From Sambucus nigra (taxonomy: Eukaryota; Streptophyta; Magnoliopsida; Dipsacales; Adoxaceae), in NCBI GenBank assembly GCA_949130495.1, contig OX422216.1, positions 100,261,967 through 100,325,966 on the forward strand: a DNA stretch of 64,000 nt. The letters run 5' to 3'. The translations under genes and the position numbers were made by a program. Below the pieces are notes generated by a model that was not told where the DNA came from, ran no database searches, and was given only the letters and a program-made list of their open reading frames with translations. How positions within the stretch are numbered: the first letter of the stretch is position 1; each line of letters begins with the position of its first letter. Shown here one piece after another: positions 58,274 to 64,000 of this stretch.

Positions 58274-59657
58274 CAGATAAGGACGGACCTACCCCATCCC
58301 CAATGGGAGTGGCCACACCGACGAGTTTCCCAAAAAAATTCTGTGCGTTTTAAAAAAAATAGGTATATTTCTAAGTTTTTAAAACTTTGGGGGTGATTGT
58401 CTAATAACTGAAATTTTTAAAACCTTTAAAAAAAACTAACCTAAACTAAAACGGCAGCAGTATCCCAATCTCAGCTCTCTTCTCTTCCTCCCCTCCCCTC
58501 TTCTCTCCCTCTCCCTCCCCTCCCCATCTCAGCCTTGTCGCGGTGCCGCACCACCCCTCTCCTCAATCTCTGGCAGCAGCAGCACCCAGTCCCAGCTCAC
58601 TCTGGCCCATTCAGTATGTCAGTTAATGATACCATTTGTAACAACCCGCCTAATGGGATACCGGGCGATCACTCCTATATCAAATTAAAACAGGAGTCAC
58701 AAATGGATCATCCTTAGTATCACTGTCGAAAATCCATTTAATTACTAATATCCTATTAGGCGAGCGTTAAAAACTTTTACTTAACTACTCTTTTTAACGA
58801 TTAAAATAAAACATCCACAAGTTAATGCGTAAATGAAACTGAAATAAATTAAAATAACCGAACACTCGGTCAAAATATACAACCAAATCGAATGCTGTGC
58901 TGAAAGAATAAATAAATGCAATTGAGCCATTGGCTCGAATGTTCATACAGTACCTCCTATCTAGAGTACAACGATGGAAGCGGCTATCAAGAACCTGCAC
59001 GCATCCACAGCTGCTGCAGCTGACGTCTGACTCGAAGGAATTGTCATCTAGGCGTCCCTGTGTCTGGACACCTATGTATATATATAATATAGAAAGAAAG
59101 GAGAGTAGACAAACGGGTTCCAGTATACGCATTCCATTTCAATATGTTAGATTAGCTAAATTTTTTTCATTATACTAGTTACTTTTTTAATATTTTTTTA
59201 GTATGTTCGTTTAATTAAAAAAAAAGACAGTATGTTAGTTAATTTTTTTTCAATATATCAGTTTTTTTTTTACTGAAATCTTAATTAGTTGTTACTAAAA
59301 AATAACTTGTTGAAATTGGTTATTATTGTTGAAATGTTAATTTGCACCCAAAACTTGTTGTTCCTGAAATTGTATGGAATTATTTTTATTGCTCAATTTT
59401 AATTTGTCCCCAAAATTAATTGTTGTCGCTGAAATTTGTATTAAACTTTAATTTTAATTAGTAGTTGTTAAAAAATGTTGGTTTATTACGTAGGGGCAAA
59501 AAATTAGTGAATATTAATCACAAGTTTTTTAGGATTAAAAATTGCAAAATAAGTAAAATTAACATCAAAAAATTTGAGTTGAGGGCGCCCGCTCCCGAAC
59601 TCCGGGCGTTTGTATAAAATTTCGCACTCACACCATGAAAACCTGACTCCGCCACTG
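58274..59657. mobile_element. Non-autonomous hAT-like element
   Basis: The right end, read inward, is CAGTGGCGGAGTCAGG, a terminus common in plant hAT elements. The left end is CAGATAAGGACGGACC, similar with small changes. Flanks TTTATTTA (58266-58273) and ATTACATA (59658-59665) match at 5 of 8 positions, a possible decayed 8-bp target duplication. No transposase frame is visible. A CT-rich, CAG-containing stretch (58470-58600) looks like an untranslated leader. A further insertion lies inside. Confidence 0.45.
58637..59133. mobile_element. ~0.5-kb insertion inside hAT-like element
   Basis: CCATTT occurs at both edges (58632-58637 and 59134-59139), and matching hAT-like sequence (AGTATGTCAGTTA / AATATGTTAGAT) lies outside. 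The insert begins TGTAACAACCCGCC, an LTR-like start, but does not end in CA. CGCCTAATGGGATA (about 58647) and the reverse complement of CGCCTAATAGGATA (58749-58762) form an inverted repeat. A minus-strand frame at 58794-59132 has no recognised domain. Confidence 0.4.
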
Positions 59658-59665
59658 ATTACATA

Positions 59666-60440
59666 TTGCAACGGAAGAAAATATAGTCATTTAATCTACA
59701 ATAATTAAGAATATGTTTTCTGAAGCAACAACATGCATTTCCGATATTATTTTTTGCGCGTGTTTGATTTCAGATCACTAAACAACATTTTCATTGGATA
59801 TTAAAATACAAAGTTAGCAATAGAAACGTGAAGTCCCATAAGAAGCAAAGGAAGTTAATTATTGATAGTGAGTTGAGAAAAATTCATATTATATAATTGT
59901 GTGAAGTTGATGAAAAGTTTTGAAGTTGATGAAAGTGCATGATGAGTAGGTCCATTTCCCATTATAAGTTATTGCGTCTCAGTAAACGATAAAAGTGATC
60001 GTCAACTTGGCTACAACACCGACAATCATAACCAATCTTAAACCGACGGATGTTTTGCAGACATTAATTTAAAGTAATGTTGGAACATTTGGACGCGTTT
60101 AAAGAGATTTGTCATGTGAATGCATGTTTTAATTGGTTGGTTTGTCAATAAAGAAAGTGCAAATGCTGCGGTATTTTGTACGCGATGCAGTGTTGGTGTA
60201 AACACATCTATTTTGTCCACCTAAAAATTCTCCCTATCAAGCACACGACAATTGAAGAGGGCGAACTATAAAAAGACACAGCGACAGACCCGTGTTGGGA
60301 AGAGTGGGGTGACCGCCGCCCTCAAATGTTTACATGAAACTAAATTTAATTGAAAATTTTGGTTATTAAATTATTCATACAATTACAAATTTATCATCAT
60401 TTTCTCATTTTTATAGACAAAATTTACTTACTTATATAGC
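59666..60440. other. Spacer, no gene recognised
   Basis: No frame with a known motif. CTATAAAAA at about 60267 could be a TATA box by chance. Confidence 0.4.
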
Positions 60441-60960
60441 AAAGCAAAATTTTTCCACAAATTTATCATTTTTTAAAAAAATATTAAAAAAACTAATTTT
60501 TGTTTGTTAAAACTTTTTTTTTAAAGAAACATGATTTTCTGTAATTTTTGTTTTTCCATTAAAAAATATTTTTATTTTGTTAAAATCGTTTTTTTAAACT
60601 GTTTGTTTGTTTGTTAAAATCGTTTTTATTTTGCTAAAAACTGTTTTTTTCATTGAAACTATTTTTTTGTTACAAGTGTTTTTTCTTAAAAAATAAATCG
60701 TTCTAAATTATTTTTTTCTTAAAAGTGTTTTTATTGTTAAAAACTGTTTTTCTAAACAAATGTTTTTTTTTCGTTAAAACTGTTTGTTTGTTTTTCTGTT
60801 TTAACTTTTTTTTTTTTTTTAAACATTTTTGTTTTTGTTAAATTATTTTTTTTCTTAAAAACTGTTTTTTTGTTAAAGCTTTTTATTTTATTAAAAACTG
60901 TTTTTTTATTCATAAACTGATTTTTTGTTCTAAACTTTTTTTTGTTTTTATTTTTCATTA
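60441..60960. repeat. T-rich low-complexity tract
   Basis: Long irregular repetition of GTTAAAACTGTTTTTT units. The Lys-rich minus-strand frame (60752-60988) is an artefact of this composition. Confidence 0.8.
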
Positions 60961-62440
60961 ATGCTATCAAACAACTCACTTTTGCCACCTAAAAAATTAA
61001 TCCTATCACACAACCTTATGTGGCAAATTATAGGATTTGCCCTCACAAATTTTGCCATGGCAAATTTTATTATGGAAAAATTTGCCATGCTCCCCATTTG
61101 TCCATTTTTATATCAAACGGACCCTTAGTGAAATTATGTAAAAATATCCGTGGGTTATCCAACTGTTTATTGGCAAGAAGGGTAAACCCATACATTGACT
61201 ACAGAACCTGGTAACTTATCTCGAGAACCATAAATCCCCTAGGACAAACCTGGATGACCTGTTTTTGATCTTACTGCAGAGGGGAAAGTTGACCCAAAAA
61301 ATTAAAAGAAAATATGCACATGACAAAGAAAATAAATAAATAAAAGATTTGGTAATAACAATTATTCATTGTGTAGTATATTCGGCACAAAATTACGAAG
61401 AGATATTTCCGTTGGTTAGATTTGTAATGGTTATAGTCTATTAGTAATAGTTTTTTTTTCCCATAGTTGATTTTTGCAAGGACAATTTAGTGATAAAAGT
61501 AAGGTTTTCGCCTCTGGAAAAAAATCTTTGACATCACTAATGCACAATGAGATATTTATTTTCTATTAGCATCAATGAAGGTGGAATTTTGCTAATGTCA
61601 TTAGTATCTTGACATGAAGAATAAATAAATAAATAAATTTGAGGGACAATTAATGATAGTATTAAGGAGCAAAATGTATTTTAAATTTAGTTCATCTTAT
61701 CATTTTATATTTTAGTAAGTTTTTGGTTTAACTTTTTTTAAACTTCTTTCCGAGGAGAAAGACATAAGGGTTTAGGGTTATAGGTTTTACGTTTGAGGCT
61801 ATATAGGGTAAAGTTCCATTAGGGTGTAGGGTTTAATGATTTTATTTGTTTATTGTTTATTTTCTTTTAGATTTTTTTTATTAGTTTAGAGATAAGGGTC
61901 TAGAATTTATTTTTTTTGTTCAGGGTTTTGTGTTTGTTTTATTATTATTTTATCGTTTAGGGTTTACTATTTAATCTTTTTTAAAATTTAGTTCTTTATT
62001 AAAAAGTTCCCGGCTAACATATTGAAGCACAAATTTGCTAACCAATCATGACATTACATGTGTCTTGTGGAGAAAACAATTTAAGTCGTGAATTTAAAAC
62101 ATATTGGTTATGGGTGTAGCAAACCTAAAAAGCGGTTTTAATGGTCGGTGACTTAACATGCATTCATGGCGACGTAAAAGAATATCAAAGATTTTTCACT
62201 TCATTCAATTTCAAGTAAGTAGAAGGAAATTTCAAGCAGTTACAGAAAACACCTATAAATGGAAAAGCGGGCAATCATTTCGGGAGCCAAACAAGCCATG
62301 CGTATAATAAATAAATATAATAATAATTATAAAAATTAATATATAACATAAATTTAATATTTTATTTTAAAGTCATTATAAAAGATTTGTTTTTTCATAT
62401 ATAAAACTTGTCTATTATTTTTAAATATTTTTATTTTATA
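60961..62440. other. AT-rich spacer with TTTAGGG-like motifs
   Basis: No gene. At 60963-61130 the ends CTATCAAACAACTC and ATCAAACGGACCC resemble MITE termini but are unpaired. At about 61765-61970 several TTTAGGG/TAGGGTTTA motifs occur without forming an array. Confidence 0.35.
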
Positions 62441-62880
62441 ATTTTTTTTATGAATAAAAATTTCAAAATAACTGTACTTATTTTATATAAAAAAATTATA
62501 CACATTTTTATTTGTTTTTAGTTTATAAGATTGTATGCCATTTATAGATACAAACTTAAAGTATTTTCTACAAATAAAACGTAAAAAATATTTTTATAAC
62601 CCAAATTTTTTTTATTTGTATTAAAAACAATTTTAAAAACTTTTTTTTAACTTAAAAAATAATTTTTATAAATAAAAACTTCAAAAAAACTGTACGTGTT
62701 TTATATAAAAAATTATACATATTTTTATTTGTTTTTAGCTAAAAAAATTTATAAAAATAAAATCTTAAAGTTTTTTTCTAAAAGTACAATGTTAAAAATA
62801 TTTTTATAACCAAAAATCTTTTTTATTTATATAAAAAACAAATTTTTAATTTTCCAAACTTTTTTTTTCTAGAAATAAAA
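62441..62880 (+). repeat. 218-bp tandem duplication in AT-rich DNA
   Basis: Two diverged direct copies, aligned by AACTGTAC (about 62470 and 62688), TTATATAAAAAA, TTTTTATTTGTTTTTAG and AAAATATTTTTATAACC. Offset is 218 bp. Confidence 0.7.
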
Positions 62881-63327
62881 TGTTATATAGATATTAGTAG
62901 TATTACTAGCATAATGTAATGTGATTCGAGTGGAGAATGGCGAAAAAAGATTAATTGAATCTAGATTGTGTTGGATCGAAAGATTAATTAATGGACTCTA
63001 GAATTGATCTCTTTTTAGTTTTCAAAAGATTTTTGATTTATTCATTTTTTTTTGTTTCAAAGAGATTTTTTATTAATCCATTTAAGTGAAAGGAAACGAA
63101 TCTAGGTAGGGAGCATTAATTATCATTTACATCTCTAATACTATCATATTAGAGGTATAATATAGATTTTTATTGCTTTTATACTTATTTAAACACCATT
63201 AAAGCCTCTTCCTTTTATGTTTAATAGTAGTCCAATGCACCCGTTCCATCAAATTCTAGATTAGTATATTCGTCACATGCCTACACACCCACACATATTA
63301 TGTTCATGCACATAAAAATAATTTAAA

Positions 63328-64000
63328 CTAGGTGTAAGCCCGTGCGATGCGCGGCGCAATATGCGTAAAATAAGAACAAAAAATATCTATCGAATTTTCC
63401 CAACAAAACTGCCAATAGGTAAAAAAGAAAAAAAAGGGAAAAATGAAAAAAATCTTAAGGAAAAAAAAGCCTCTCTCAAATAAGTAGAAAAGAAAAAAAC
63501 AAACGGAAAAAAAGTCAATAGTGGAAAAAAATTGCATGTGTTATTTACTGTAGAGACATCAATTATTCTATGCAGGAAAGGAAAGAATGAATGAAATGGA
63601 TAATATGTTATTTACTGTAGATACATCTATTATTATATGCCTTTTTTTTAAGCGGCGATCGTTCCGATTACCAAAAATAAAGATCTTACTAAGTTAAAAG
63701 ACTCATTTTAAATAACATAAACCCTGATACTTGGCAAAGAGAGCCTCAACTTCTTCGTTACTTAAACCTAGATAATGGTCAGAAGCAGGTACCCATACCC
63801 AAACAAACCATGATATACACTTAATACTTGGCCACAATTGGGTGAACTTCCTCATTTTTATACAATACCAAAGCGAAAATATGTAAAATTAAGGAATATT
63901 ATTTACTTTGTAAAATTAGACTTATCATAGTTAAAAATTTACTACACCAGGGTCAATGCAAATGTTTAGGTAAGGAACATTAATTGTGTGTGTGTGTGTG
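63328..64000 (-). mobile_element. Helitron-like 3' end (minus strand), runs off window
   Basis: Read on the minus strand, a GC-rich stem GCCGCGC-ATC-GCACGGGC (one bulge) is followed by TTACACCTAG and host T at 63327. This is the same layout as at 10819. The body would extend rightward past 64000. No Rep/helicase frame is visible. Confidence 0.45.
63983..64000. repeat. (TG)n tract at window end
   Basis: TG dinucleotides continue to the last base; the true length is unknown. Confidence 0.85.

Noticed and set aside
60752..60988. Lys/Asn-rich 78-codon frame
   Set aside because: Product of T-rich low-complexity sequence read on the other strand.

Overview
The window looks like intergenic heterochromatin of a flowering plant, probably a eudicot. 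It is AT-rich and made almost entirely of nested, mostly decayed transposable elements. I found no complete host gene, no rRNA or tRNA gene and no CRISPR. The plant assignment rests on the element families: Sirevirus-like Copia, Gypsy with tRNA-Met and Tat-type primer sites, a Tat element with a second RNase H and an antisense ORF, CACTA, L1 with RNase H, RTE, hAT and Helitron-like ends. The species cannot be told from this sequence.

Layout. 0.7-7.3 kb: a 6.6-kb Sirevirus-like Copia element with two 1216-bp LTRs, a broken gag and no pol. 7.3-23.4 kb: a decayed Gypsy element split by two insertions, a 9.5-kb CACTA transposon (9439-18954, TTT target duplication) and an unclassified ~1.2-kb insert. 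The CACTA element itself carries a Helitron-like end, a captured bromodomain (GTE-type) gene fragment, an L1 relic, a perfect hairpin and an L1 endonuclease scrap. 24.1-26.9 kb: an RTE-clade LINE relic on the minus strand. 28.1-29.4 kb: a minus-strand solo LTR related to the first element.

29.7-44.6 kb: GGTCAC/GTGACC palindrome-rich sequence, an AT-rich stretch and a ~170-bp tandem array, then the mirror order on the far side. This may be one very large old CACTA-like element. A 10.7-kb Tat-lineage Gypsy element (32089-42747) sits inside the array.

43.3-58.0 kb: a 7.3-kb direct tandem duplication. Each unit holds the right part of the palindrome-rich element, AT-rich spacer and a 5'-truncated L1. 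In the right copy the L1 frame is open for 1275 codons. In the left copy it has a stop codon and a 1-bp deletion. The frame ends in two consecutive RNase H-like domains.

58.0-64.0 kb: a non-autonomous hAT-like element with a ~0.5-kb insert, T-rich low-complexity DNA, a 218-bp tandem duplication and a second Helitron-like end.

Inferred order of events: Gypsy before CACTA, and Helitron/L1 into CACTA; the 170-bp array before the Tat insertion; the L1 insertion with its inverted 5' scrap before the 7.3-kb duplication. The genes do not form a host pathway; they are replication modules of separate mobile elements. Coordinates of decayed elements are approximate unless terminal repeats or target duplications are cited.
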